Positions 48,901 to 55,200 of a DNA stretch of 64,000 nucleotides are shown piece by piece. The first letter of the stretch is position 1, and every line of letters starts with the position of its first letter. Position numbers and translations under genes: made by a program. The stretch is from NCBI GenBank assembly GCA_963576565.1, contig OY755038.1, positions 201,969,013-202,033,012 of the forward strand. The letters are read 5' to 3'. This DNA is from Aspidapion aeneum (Eukaryota; Arthropoda; Insecta; Coleoptera; Brentidae). The notes under the pieces are model-generated. The model worked only from the letters and a program-made list of their open reading frames with translations, did no database searches and was not told the origin of the DNA.

Positions 48901-49783
48901 TTTCATGGTGTCCACAATAAACCTGCATACTTAATTTTAGAAAAACTACAATTTTAATCCGCAATTTGATAAATGTTCACCCAATCAACTAGTTTTTAGA
49001 AATAAAATAGTCTACATAACCCTACATTTTTGACAATTGTCAAATAATGTACTGACGTAACGGAGTATGTTGTAAAACCACCAAAACTGACGCATGCGTA
49101 GTAACCGAAATCCTGTCTACCCGAAAAAGGAACATTAAGTATTATATGAGGGTCCTGGCCTCAAGCATTACGTGTTAGAAGGCATGGGTATGCCCCATAT
49201 TTATGCTCTAACGTATTTGCACTAAACCATTATAACATCATTATTTTCTTTTAAAAACGTTGCCATAAAATGTTTTCACAAAATTTAAAACAAATATATA
49301 TTATTACACAATTTTTAAGGGTTAAATAAAACAGGATGAAAACTGCAGACCGCCATCTTTATAAGCGCGTTTCTTATTTAATTAATCGAAAATGGGACAC
49401 GTACAAGAAAAATGTTTTTTTCGAGAAAAAAAATTATATTTCTATCCTGTCATTTATCTTTGAGACAAGCTAAATTTGCTTCTTAGGTGCACAATGTTGT
49501 TACTAAACTTCTAGAACTATGCGACGAGTTCTGTCGCGTAGCTGGCGCCTGGGAGCTGGAACTGTGCGAAGCCGACTTGGAAGAGCTGACTGCTTTACAG
49601 AAGAAGACTGATATTGCAATAGAAAGTCTACTTTTCGTTCTAACGAGTCTGCACGGTAAAGTGAAAGGGGGGCATTTGTTACAACTTTTGTTGCATCTCG
49701 ATTTTAACAGACACTTTTTGAAGGGGTATTTTAGCAAGAATCAGGGCGATTTTAACTTAACAGGGGCGTTAAATGTTTTTTGA
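17112..49783 (+). CDS. TUBGCP4: Gamma-tubulin complex component 4 (GCP4/Grip75), 11 exons
   Basis: Assembled by me from exons 17112-17180, 22736-22868, 26502-26844, 29573-29741, 30329-30437, 31348-31544, 32124-32382, 42524-42704, 46259-46469, 47773-47841 and 49487-49783. Total 2037 nt, 678 residues plus stop (human 667). Known role: a core subunit of the gamma-tubulin ring complex that nucleates microtubules at centrosomes. Seen: the family start MIHELLLNLW; the GRIP1 half with FLHPGEEKLL, GIYLKAFCNGVRDVL and ELHGCVVYNALHKY (about 27-160); the GRIP2 half with DFYALGRGELFQQF, WPLHIVFTPEVM and MFLVDNLQYYMQV (about 350-670), the gamma-tubulin-binding part. Every junction is GT...AG and in phase. 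TGA lies in frame two codons before the ATG. Introns total about 30 kb and are mostly transposon. A poly(A) signal lies at 49877. Confidence 0.95.
17581..17692. repeat. 16-bp minisatellite, 7 units
   Basis: Seven consecutive units of consensus GCGCTATTTTGAACAC with one to three changes each, in exact 16-bp register. A partial unit follows at 17716. Lies in TUBGCP4 intron 1. Confidence 0.92.
18225..21030 (-). mobile_element. 5'-truncated non-LTR retrotransposon, antisense in TUBGCP4 intron 1
   Basis: From 5' to 3' on the minus strand: the C-terminal half of an endonuclease (WAGDFNINL, GSCIDNFF, VVSDHY; 21026-20520), reverse transcriptase (PIHKKGELNELKNYISLLSN, GFRKGKST, VCLDLSKAFDSVDH; 20151-19579), the catalytic box FADDTT near 19485, and the thumb/C-terminal part (NFNLKPDETNIEYN to KSIGIGK; 19374-18655). 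It ends in a (TATC)n tail at about 18227-18250, the usual 3' tail of some non-LTR families. ORF1 and the start of the endonuclease are missing. At 19579 the frame stops just where about 30 residues before GSILGPLLYL have been lost. Not functional. Confidence 0.92.
22297..22465. repeat. Inverted repeat with 'CCGAAACGTCG' core
   Basis: GGACTTCCATTGTCTTTA at the left and its inverse at the right bracket about 100 bp including ACTGACTAACCGAAACGTCG. The core phrase is of a type I associate with termini of Penelope-like elements, but nothing coding remains, so this is a weak guess. Confidence 0.5.
22736..22868 (+). CDS. TUBGCP4: TUBGCP4 exon 2
   Basis: Acceptor CTTTTATTGCAG, donor GTAAGT. Encodes LPQFLHPGEEKLLQVITEIA and YHKIVAFTKSVLEL of the GRIP1 domain. 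Ends with one base, matched by CA at the start of exon 3 (TCA, Ser). Confidence 0.93.
23210..23703. mobile_element. Fold-back element in TUBGCP4 intron 2
   Basis: Inverted arms with GTCAATATTTATGGGGGCGAT and CATATGAAGTTTTTTTCTTAAAATGGGCCC. The left end CAGGGTGTTTCC is preceded by TA and the right end is followed by TATA. Non-coding. Confidence 0.8.
24290..24558 (+). pseudogene. Most decayed TUBGCP4 exon 3 copy (copy 0)
   Basis: Exon-derived sequence without a recognisable acceptor: GATGTGACAGACGTACTGTC through CATACAGAAAATTCAG. Upstream of it, at 24335-24375, a further piece (GGAAAACCCACAATAATTG) shows an older overlapping copy. Confidence 0.75.
24612..24837 (+). pseudogene. TUBGCP4 pseudo-exon 3, copy 1
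   Basis: Acceptor TTTCCTTTTATTTAG ends at 24611. It encodes the exon start (HRPPDIKDGIYLKAFCNGV) but has a small deletion near 24690 and early stops. It ends at CAGAAAATTCAG, where it joins intron sequence of the next unit; no splice donor was seen. Confidence 0.85.
24891..25118 (+). pseudogene. TUBGCP4 pseudo-exon 3, copy 2
   Basis: Same acceptor, ending 24890, 279 bp after that of copy 1. It opens HRPPNIKDGIYLKAFCNGV, then a frameshift and stop. Confidence 0.85.
25172..25400 (+). pseudogene. TUBGCP4 pseudo-exon 3, copy 3
   Basis: Acceptor ends 25171, 281 bp after copy 2. Reading frame as in the true exon to CYRKE, then a different indel (AAAGAATTTATTGG) shifts the frame. Confidence 0.85.
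25454..25683 (+). pseudogene. TUBGCP4 pseudo-exon 3, copy 4
   Basis: Acceptor ends 25453. The opening CACAAGTACTTTTGCGTCACC is closer to the true exon than copies 1-3. In-frame TAA at the position where the true exon reads ATT AAT TTG. Confidence 0.85.
25737..25954 (+). pseudogene. TUBGCP4 pseudo-exon 3, copy 5
   Basis: Acceptor ends 25736. Lacks about 12 bp (the part for KAFCN). Carries the shared ATTTAATTGG change with an in-frame TAA. Confidence 0.85.
26008..26473 (+). pseudogene. TUBGCP4 pseudo-exon 3, copy 6, with insertion
   Basis: Acceptor ends 26007. Its first ~90 bp are almost identical to the true exon (AAAGTACCTTTGCGTCACC). A frameshift follows, and about 240 bp of unrelated sequence (26157-26399, with TGCA-containing inverted ends) interrupts it. 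The remaining exon part leads straight into the intron end of the true exon. Confidence 0.85.
26502..26844 (+). CDS. TUBGCP4: TUBGCP4 exon 3 (the intact copy)
   Basis: 343 nt. Acceptor CTTTTATTTAG, donor GTAATG. Encodes PPNVKDGIYLKAFCNGVRDV, LEQMFLENPQLSLTYILSC and EELHGCVVYNALHKYNIHM with no stop. It is the last of seven tandem copies; the six upstream copies at 24612-26473 contain only its first ~225 nt and are broken. Confidence 0.94.
27995..28649. mobile_element. Long palindromic element with 10-bp target duplication
   Basis: Two arms of about 320 bp are inverted copies: ends ACAAG...CTAGCCCTACC and, inverted, GGTAGGGCTAGC...CTTGT. CAAATACCTT flanks both ends (27985-27994 and 28650-28659). 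The arms are rich in CTAACC/GAACCG repeats. A 9-10-bp duplication fits a Mutator-type or fold-back element. In TUBGCP4 intron 3; non-coding. Confidence 0.88.
28955..29323. mobile_element. Miniature fold-back element, TA flanks
   Basis: Ends CAGGATGTCCCAGCG and, inverted, CGCTGGGACACCCTG, each next to TATA. Arms include AATGAGGTAT and GGATTTTGGGG matched in inverse. Non-coding. Confidence 0.82.
29573..29741 (+). CDS. TUBGCP4: TUBGCP4 exon 4
   Basis: Acceptor TTTTTGTTTTAG, donor GTAAGC. Encodes VFYQHLCNWIIYGDLVDPYS then EFFI, the conserved 'W...G.L.D...EFFI' segment of GCP proteins. Confidence 0.95.
29848..30110 (+). repeat. Interspersed repeat family R1, copy 3
   Basis: Begins TTTTTACCTTCCTAGCCCGC and runs to TTCAGGTAAAATAGTGTTCG and beyond. 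About 220 bp upstream of TUBGCP4 exon 5. Confidence 0.8.
30329..30437 (+). CDS. TUBGCP4: TUBGCP4 exon 5
   Basis: Encodes YIDWNLVPMFVTEDAAESIL then FMG, the family segment 'LP.yi....AEkILFvG'. Acceptor TTTATTTTAG, donor GTAAGT. Phase 0 in, phase 1 out. Confidence 0.94.
30492..30640 (+). repeat. One-ended copy of the GC-rich TIR element
   Basis: GCGCGTATTCATTTGAGGCA and GAATTCGCATGCCTCGCTGC match the left end of the element at 63221-63493. No opposite end was found, so it is a fragment. TUBGCP4 intron 5. Confidence 0.7.
30838..30990. repeat. G-rich low-complexity stretch and retroelement-like end
   Basis: Runs of 8-14 G (GGGGGGGGGTTGG) followed by GGGGCGGGGCGCCAAATTTT and ending GATCCGCCACTG, a phrase often found at ends of decayed insect repeats. 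No coding frame. Confidence 0.5.
31348..31544 (+). CDS. TUBGCP4: TUBGCP4 exon 6
   Basis: Completes the Gly codon from exon 5 and encodes RIVWIFRNKPES followed by a Lys/Glu-rich linker between GRIP1 and GRIP2. Donor GTACAA is the weakest in the gene. The phase agrees on both sides. Confidence 0.88.
32124..32382 (+). CDS. TUBGCP4: TUBGCP4 exon 7 (start of GRIP2)
   Basis: Encodes LIRDFYALGRGELFQQFL, the best conserved signature of GCP proteins, then NIIFQETARKIYG. Acceptor TTAACTTTTAG, donor GTAAGA. The next intron is about 10 kb because of the inserted gypsy element. Confidence 0.95.
32383..33232. other. TUBGCP4 intron 7, left part: nothing recognised
   Basis: AT-rich intron. Around 32960-33030 a short imperfect repeat (GGCGCATTTTTTACAACAAGG / GGCATATTTTACAAAAAGG) is present. 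No coding frame. Confidence 0.5.
33233..34034. mobile_element. Miniature TIR element, family B, copy 2 (opposite orientation)
   Basis: Ends GGATGATTCTACC and the inverse, inside an AT-dinucleotide context. The sequence is the reverse complement of most of 9795-10700, including CCAGAGGAATG motifs. About 100 bp shorter than copy 1. Confidence 0.85.
35160..35590 (-). repeat. Gypsy 3' LTR
   Basis: 431 bp, TG...CA. Contains GGCCTTATATATGAGGGCTG, whose reverse complement includes a TATATAAGG promoter-like box. Adjacent on the internal side is a purine tract (minus strand GAAGAGGAGGATAG, 35604-35591), the likely plus-strand primer site. Confidence 0.95.
35603..38490 (-). pseudogene. Gypsy reverse transcriptase-RNase H-integrase (frameshifted)
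   Basis: In order: RT with PPRRLPMAKQEEV, STLDLKSGYWQ, PFGLCNAP and the catalytic YLDDVIV; RNase H with LDTDASNDGIGAVLSQ and TDHAALQWL; integrase with the HHCC finger (HLGINKTMDKI...CRRCSTC), catalytic core (IDVAGPF, HSDQGRNFESKLF, HPQSDGMVERFNKTIEEHL) and a GPYKV module near the end. One base is missing near 37862, between the NAP motif and the YLDD motif, splitting RT into two frames. Catalytic residues elsewhere are present. Confidence 0.95.
38491..39190 (-). pseudogene. Gypsy protease region
   Basis: Contains the retropepsin active-site motif VDTGAAISLL and the flap/strand FILGMDLISKHG. The frame ends at TAA (38493-38491) and continues in the same frame into the reverse transcriptase, so this is a point interruption of pol. 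Confidence 0.93.
39186..40430 (-). pseudogene. Gypsy gag (one in-frame stop)
   Basis: Starts near 40427. Order: a long Gln/Met/Glu-rich coiled-coil region (about 1-140), a capsid-like part with WSTYKQQFEAAAAANGWDDE and DRFINGLRDSDLAKLLRRE, then the zinc knuckle CFRCGRTGHIQRDC. A TAA at 39467-39465 interrupts the frame between capsid and knuckle; both sides are in the same frame. The pol frame is at -1 relative to the end of gag near 39190, suggesting a frameshift expression mode. Confidence 0.93.
40440..41905 (-). repeat. Tandem repeats in the gypsy untranslated leader
   Basis: Units of about 113 bp with GTCGAAGTCGGTATTTGTAT and AGAATGTTATGGAAT recur about nine times between 40560 and 41700. 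A larger block of about 490 bp (40790-41278) is repeated at 41280-41768. GTCCTAGCCGGTGGTACTAT occurs three times (about 41249, 41740, 41829). Confidence 0.92.
41906..42336 (-). repeat. Gypsy 5' LTR
   Basis: 431 bp, nearly identical to the LTR at 35160. On the internal side the minus strand reads ATTGGTGTCAGAAG right after the LTR; TGGTGTCAGAAG is a plausible tRNA primer binding site (complement of a tRNA 3' end ...ACACCA). Confidence 0.95.
42524..42704 (+). CDS. TUBGCP4: TUBGCP4 exon 8
   Basis: Encodes FEITWPLHIVFTPEVMKLYN and YLLRLKKTQINLHRVW of GRIP2. Acceptor TATTTTTAG at 42515-42523, donor GTAAGT. A transposon target-site duplication ends only 9 bp before the exon (see findings). Confidence 0.95.
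42845..42956. repeat. Perfect hairpin with (AT)n loop
   Basis: GTGGATAGAATAGACCGG and TGTTCGGAT on the left are mirrored in inverse on the right (one or two mismatches), separated by about 50 bp of AT dinucleotides. In TUBGCP4 intron 8. Confidence 0.9.
43244..44913. mobile_element. hAT-like element, TIR TAGGGTTGCCAAC, 8-bp duplication
   Basis: TAGGGTTGCCAAC at the left, GTTGGCAACCCTA at the right; exact duplication TACATGTG on both sides (43236-43243, 44914-44921). Subterminal GGAGGACA/GTCCTCC motifs are repeated near both ends. No transposase frame, so non-autonomous. A Harbinger-like element sits inside. Confidence 0.9.
43633..43816. mobile_element. PIF/Harbinger-like miniature element
   Basis: 184 bp with ends GGGTTGGCACGCACAAGA and, inverted, TCTCGTGCGTGCCAGCCC, flanked by TTA on both sides, the usual 3-bp target of this superfamily. 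GC-rich compared with its surroundings. Innermost of three nested elements. Confidence 0.82.
45090..46258. other. TUBGCP4 intron 8, right part: nothing recognised
   Basis: AT-rich sequence with unconvincing frames. CAGTGGCGTGCAGTGCTATT near 45256 and ACAGGACGTTTCAATAGG near 46122 look like ends of decayed elements, but partners were not found. Confidence 0.5.
46259..46469 (+). CDS. TUBGCP4: TUBGCP4 exon 9
   Basis: Encodes LRHNLMFLVDNLQYYMQVNV and HQEFVTNLLAKTFVLTPSDE. FLVDNLQYY is a hallmark of GCP4. Acceptor CTTCTTTTCAG, donor GTGAGC, phase 2 in and 0 out. Confidence 0.95.
46520..47300 (-). pseudogene. Degraded 3' end of a non-LTR retrotransposon
   Basis: The minus strand near 46710-46580 translates as IWYGHVQRMNDERLSKQVLEW, the common C-terminal phrase of insect endonuclease-reverse transcriptases. 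The rest (T-rich on the plus strand) is shifted in several frames. In TUBGCP4 intron 9. Confidence 0.75.
47773..47841 (+). CDS. TUBGCP4: TUBGCP4 exon 10 (small)
   Basis: 23 codons, phase 0 at both ends: NQQEDKPPNLYQMPILQDSV and PSK. Acceptor GTTTTGTAG, donor GTAAGG. Poorly conserved loop sequence; it can be skipped without a frame change, so it may be a cassette exon. Confidence 0.75.
47944..49220. mobile_element. 1.3-kb palindromic fold-back element in TUBGCP4 intron 10
   Basis: Left arm 47944-48512 and right arm 48648-49220 are inverted copies (for example ACACGGCAGCTGTGTGTCTA, TTTTTGACAATTGTCAAA, TATGGGGCATACCCAT). The loop is only about 135 bp and contains an inverse copy of sequence just outside the left arm (CGAAAAGTAAAGC). 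The open frames in it are by-products. Its left end is 103 bp after exon 10. Confidence 0.9.
49487..49783 (+). CDS. TUBGCP4: TUBGCP4 exon 11 (last)
   Basis: Encodes VVTKLLELCDEFCR, SLLFVLTSLHGKVKGG and LLLHLDFNRHF, the C-terminal helix bundle of GRIP2, then the stop TGA at 49781-49783. Acceptor TTCTTAG. A decayed copy follows at 49930. Confidence 0.95.
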   Translation: MHNVVTKLLELCDEFCRVAGAWELELCEADLEELTALQKKTDIAIESLLFVLTSLHGKVKGGHLLQLLLHLDFNRHFLKGYFSKNQGDFNLTGALNVF

Positions 49784-49876
49784 AAAAACGTTTAAATTAA
49801 ATTATTATTATTTCAAGTCTATTTTGTATGTATGAATCTCTATGTTTGGAGTCTAAGCTATACTCATAAAGTTTTA

Positions 49877-49882
49877 AATAAA
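49877..49882 (+). terminator. Candidate TUBGCP4 poly(A) signal
   Basis: AATAAA 94 bp after the TUBGCP4 stop codon, the first such hexamer downstream, followed by T-rich sequence. Confidence 0.6.
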
Positions 49883-49929
49883 AATTATTTTCCAGATATA
49901 ACATATTTTTCTTTTGTAAATTATTTTTG

Positions 49930-50082
49930 GAAGCTGTAAATAAAGCCGAATTGGAAAAGCTGTTTGCTTTGTAGAAAAAGACTGATATTGCCATAAAAAT
50001 TATTACAGCTTTTGGTGCATTTAGATTTTAATAGATACTTTTTAAAAGGGTATTTTAGCAAGAATTGAGACGATTTTAACCT
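49930..50082 (+). pseudogene. Decayed duplicate of TUBGCP4 last exon
   Basis: GAATTGGAAAAGCTG, AAGACTGATATTGCCAT, TTAGATTTTAATAGA and GGGTATTTTAGCAAGAAT follow the same order as in 49570-49755. The middle (about 50 bp) is deleted and a TAG interrupts the frame. A tandem copy just downstream of the parent exon. Confidence 0.88.
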
Positions 50083-50089
50083 AAAAAAT

Positions 50090-52254
50090 ACGTGATTTTG
50101 TAAGTTTTCTTTAATTTTAAACTAAGCAATTTAGAGAAAATTATTAAGGACACTTTTTGGTTGAAAATAAAATTTTCTTTTAAAGTCTATAAGAAAGTAG
50201 CATTATAGCTAACACTTTAGGGAAGGCCGCACACAGGCTATTTTTTTAAATCTTAAAAAAAAATGTATACGTTTTATTTAAAAAAAATTAAACTACGCTT
50301 TCTGGAAAAAATCACAAAAAGGCTGTGTTATAGGCAATCATTTTTTTAAACAACGAAAGTCGATGTAAATTTTTTAAGAAGTTTTTTTTCCACTTTTATT
50401 AGATTTTTTTAAACTAAGTTCTACAGGGAGAAAACGTTATACACTGTGTTATAGGACATAAAATTGCCATTCAAATGATGTACATCTTAATAATATTAAG
50501 TTTTAAATTACTCATCAGATGCGTCCGCAAACTGGGATTTTTTTTTTAGGATTACAAATAACCCCAGTTTAAGGACGCCAATGATGTGGTAACCATAATT
50601 TAGATCCCCTAAATTATAGATGTTTGAAATACCAATTTCCTATAATAAAGTTTATTAAAGCTTAGTTTATCAAACAATCAAATAAAACTAATTTCGGTTT
50701 CTTTCAAAAAATATCCTAAATGTTCGGACGCCCCTGGACTATTAATCGCAGCTTCAAGAGCACCCTGTGATACAGTGTTTACAAGAAAATTATATTTTCC
50801 AAAAAAAAGTGTTTGTAACATTTTTTTCTAAATTGCCTAGGTTTCAGAAAAGAAATAAAAACTATAAAAACACATACTTTTTGCGTGATCTTTAAAAATA
50901 ACCCCAATATTTGGGTGCCACTGGAGTGCTAATTATTAACTTGATCTAGTCAAATGATACATCGTTTGAAAGATAATTTAATTTCCTCTTTAAAATACTT
51001 AGATCAGAACAAATCTTATAATTTCGGTTAATTTTGCATATATGGTAGAAATACATACGAAATAAGGGTGTCTAACACAACTTTGGGGTTTGTACAGTCG
51101 GGGACTTTTTCAATTGCCGCCCTCGAAAATAAAAAATATTCCAATTTGAAATTCGAAAAAGTATTTTAAACCAAAACTTACCCAGTTTGTATATTATATT
51201 TAAAAATGTATTTTTTTGAATTTCCTTAAATGATTAATTTTGACAGAAAAAAAAACGGCAATTTAAAAAATTCCCGACTGTACCTTAGCAAGGATACTAC
51301 TTATTAATATCTCATTTTATTAGTCTTTATTTTCTGTAGTTACAACTACTTTCAAAAAGGAGTAGTTTTTAAATAAAGAGCTACTAGAGAAAAAAAATTG
51401 GCAAGATCCAAAATTGCGTCAAAATGGTTTGGTTCGGTTGATCATAACTCGAAAACTAATAATCTGATAGAAAAACATTTTTAATGAAAAATTTTATTGC
51501 CTTTAATTTTTATTTAAAGCTTTTTTTCTACAAACAGAAACTAAGTTAATAAAAAAACTGAATTTCGGCGCCATTTTTCCAAGATGGCGGCGCGAGCGGA
51601 CATCGCTCGAGGTCGCAAACTTAGTGGGATATGAAGGACCATCAACCCTATAGTTTCAAAACTTTCGGACCTTTTGCAACCTCAAATGTATATAATGACT
51701 GGCCTAAAAGTAGTTTTTGTTGAAACTATTATGTAGGAAACTCCATGCATTGTAAGCCTATTCTGACTAATTACCTTGCATCATATTAAATTAGATAACA
51801 TTTTTCCTGATTTTCACACTATTTCAGTCATATTCACCCTTTCTAGAAATCATATTCTAATCGTTGATTTTCGGTGATAAAACAAATAATTTCTCATAAA
51901 AAAATCATGAAATTTATTTGTTTATCGTAAACTCGTTTTCATTGAAGATATTTAAGGTAGACTGTTTCAACCGACAAATAATTTTTAAAAACCATTGTAG
52001 GCCTACTGCTTCGGTTATATCGTTTTTCAGGAGACTTAGTAAAACTACTTTCCGTTTTGCGTTAAAAACTATAATAAATTAATTAACCAGAAAATAACAA
52101 TTTGAAAACCCTAATAACCAATAAATATAATAATGTTACTCTCCATATATGGACATAATGAGTAACATCAGAACTGTTATGCTCTCATTTGCACTGAAAC
52201 TTAAGTTGGAACGTAAATAAATATCAAAAATATCACTTACATTTTTTTGGTGCA
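50090..52254. other. Region between TUBGCP4 and USE1: no gene seen
   Basis: AT-rich. CCCCAGTTTAAGGACGCC (about 50560) and CCCCAATATTTGGGTGCC (about 50910) form a loose repeat. A CG-rich patch AAGATGGCGGCGCGAGCGG sits at 51580-51600. No conserved frame on either strand. Confidence 0.55.
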
Positions 52255-52295
52255 TCATTTACTTTTCTTCATAATTTTCATAAACAGTACCATGT
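52255..52295 (-). CDS. USE1: USE1 exon 5 (41-nt last exon)
   Basis: Acceptor TTTAATTTTAG; completes Asn and encodes MVLFMKIMKKSK then TGA at 52257-52255. Matches the hydrophobic/basic end of USE1 proteins. Very small, found only by frame and family pattern. Confidence 0.85.
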
Positions 52296-55200
52296 CTAAA
52301 ATTAAAAAAATACAACATTTATCTACTAAACAGTGTGTCCCGTATAAAATGGTGATGGGTTATATTTTATTCAACAGCTATCACCGTTAATATTGATCAC
52401 ACAATAAAGTTTAAATTGCCGTTGTAGGATTTTTCACCATTTTAGATTCGTCTTTTCGTTCTCACTTCAAAAATATATACGAGGGTGGTTCAAATATGAT
52501 CGAGACAAATGCTCTGACATGTTTATTTACTATCGAAAAAATTTACAAAAATCTACAGTTTTTCTAGGTACTTCCCCTCACTAGTTGCACATTGTGTCCA
52601 CCTTTCCGGAAGCTTTTGGATGCCGGTATCGAAGAATTTCTTGGGCAACTTGGACAGCCATGTGCGCACGAACTTCTCTACCTCGTCGTCGGTGTTGAAT
52701 CTTTGACCTCCGAGGGCTTCATTCAGTGGTCCAAATATGTGGTAGTCGTAGGGTGATAAATCCGGACTGTAGGGAGGGTATTCCAGTACCTCCCACCCCG
52801 ATTCCGATATTGTATCGAGCGTGAGACGCGCGGTATGAGGGAGCATGAATTTTTGCTCGAAGTTCAACAGTTTAGGTGTTATATTGAAGGTGATCGTGGA
52901 TGATAGACTCTACACAACTAATAATAATGCCGACTTCAGCCGAAATATCTCGAATATTCATCCTACGGTCCTCCAAAATGAGTTGTTCTACGCAGCAAAT
53001 GTTGTCTGATGTGATGCTGGTTCGCGGTCGACGATCATGCGGCTCATTCTCAACGGTTTCGCGGCCATCCTTGAATGCTTTGGTCCATTTAAACACAGCA
53101 GCCCTACTCAGGCACTCACTACCGAACTAATTTCGCAAACGCAGAAAAATTTCCATGTTTTTAACGGCCTTTCACAGTAAAAAACGAATTACAATACGTT
53201 GTGGAACGGAGGTCGGCAATTGATGTTCACTCATCGTCGTTAGCACGCGCGTGAAACATGCGCTCCCGATGAAAACTATGCCACACTGTTCGTAAGGGAC
53301 CCAGCTATCACATACTCAAGCCACGACCTTTAAAACATACATGCGTGCCATCTACAGCATTTGTCTCCATCATATCTGAACCGCCCTCGTATATCTAATA
53401 TGTTTATGCTGATGAAATAAAAAAGGGATTGCACTCGCCACTCAGCATGTAACTGCACTAAGTGCACTTATACAGGCTAAGGTCACTCATCGACAAGCAA
53501 GCTTGACAGGTAGCGAAGCCTAACTTTGATTTTCTATTTTCTGGTTATAATTTTTGACATGTTTTCCTCGGTTTCGCATTGGCGGCTCGTTATTATTTTA
53601 AAAATTTCCGGTTTTAACACAGTCTAAAGATCTATTTAATAATGATATAGTTTCGAGATAGTTTGCAGCATAACTTTCTAATTCTAATTACATAAATATA
53701 TATAGTTTAGGTACCTTCATACGGTGTAAAACCACATCTTCAAAATAAAACAGATCCGCCAATGCGAAACCGAGGAAAACATGTCAAAAATAATAACCAA
53801 AAAGTAGAAAGCCTGACGTTAGCGTCGCTTCCTATAAAGTTTGCCTTTACGATGAGTGTCCTTAATACAGGCTCGTTGTGTGATAGAGCTATAGAAAATA
53901 TGAGGAAGAAACACAAAAAAAGATAATGTGTGGTAATAAACTTAATGTAGAAACTCCTAAAACTTACTTATAAAAATAAAAAGAACAAGGCCTAACATTA
54001 TCCACATCCAACATTTCCATGCTCTCTTGGAATGTTCAGCTAGTTTGGTTGATTCCACTTCCAGCTTGGAAAAATTTTGCTCTGTTAACTGTGTAGCATT
54101 ACTAACAGCCTAAAAATATAAATTTCCCTGAAGATTCCTGGTTATACAAGGATTGGATGGAAAGTTTCCGGCCTAACATAGAACGCAACACCATAGTGAC
54201 TAATAATTTATTTTTCTACACCCCTTGTAAGGTAATACATTTGGCCCAACGATATTCAACTGATTTGATCTTGATGCCATCACTGAAGTCTGATTTATCC
54301 AACTTGTCAAAATAGGCGTTTGTAGCTGCAACAACTTCTAAATCTGAGGAAATTTTTTTTCCAGCAAGAAATTTTTTTAGGTTGGGAAACAAATAAAAGT
54401 CTGACGGCGCTAGGTCTGGCGAATAAGGTGGATGGTTTCACAGTTCAAAGCCTAGCTGATGGATTTTAGCCATTACAAGAGCGGACTTGTGGCAAGGTGC
54501 ATTGTCCTGATGAAACAAAATTTTCTTTTTTGCCAAACCAGTGCGTTTTTCGCTCATATTCTGCTTGAGCTGGTCCAGTAAGTCGCTGTAGTACTCTAAA
54601 TTTATTGTTCTTTCTTCTTCGAGATAATCTATGAGAAGTATCCCTTTAGCGTCCCAAAAGACCGTTGCCATGACCTTTCCAGCAAACGGTACTGCCTTTG
54701 CCTTCTTTGGAACTGGTTCGTCCTGTACCGTCCATTGTTTGGACTGTTGCTTAATTTCAGGGGTATAATGATTTTTCATCAACCGTAATAAATCTACGCA
54801 AAAAGTCCCCTTAATCACGTCTAAATGTGAGCAAACTTCACATAAACTATGGTGAACTCGCTCTTTTGATATGCCCACAGACTCAGCTACCTCTTCCAGT
54901 CTTAATGTGCGATCTTTTAGAATTAGTTTGTGAATGGTTTGCACCATTTCTTCAGAAGTTGCCGTTTTTGGACTGCCAGAACGTGGAGCATCATCAGTGC
55001 TAGTACGACCAGGTTTAATGTCCTATACCCAGGTTTTAACTGTGGTATAGGAAGGAGCAGATTCCCCTAGTGTAACATCTAGTTCAGCTTTTATTTCCGT
55101 CGGCGGTAACCCTTTGATATGAAAATATTTTATCACGATTTTTCCATCTTTTAAAATTGACACACTGTATAAACTTTCAAAATAAGCAGGACACAAACAC

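Noticed and set aside
47938..49230. Open frames inside the palindrome (47938-48174, 48335-48634)
   Set aside because: They lie in mirror-image arms of a fold-back element and give no recognisable protein.
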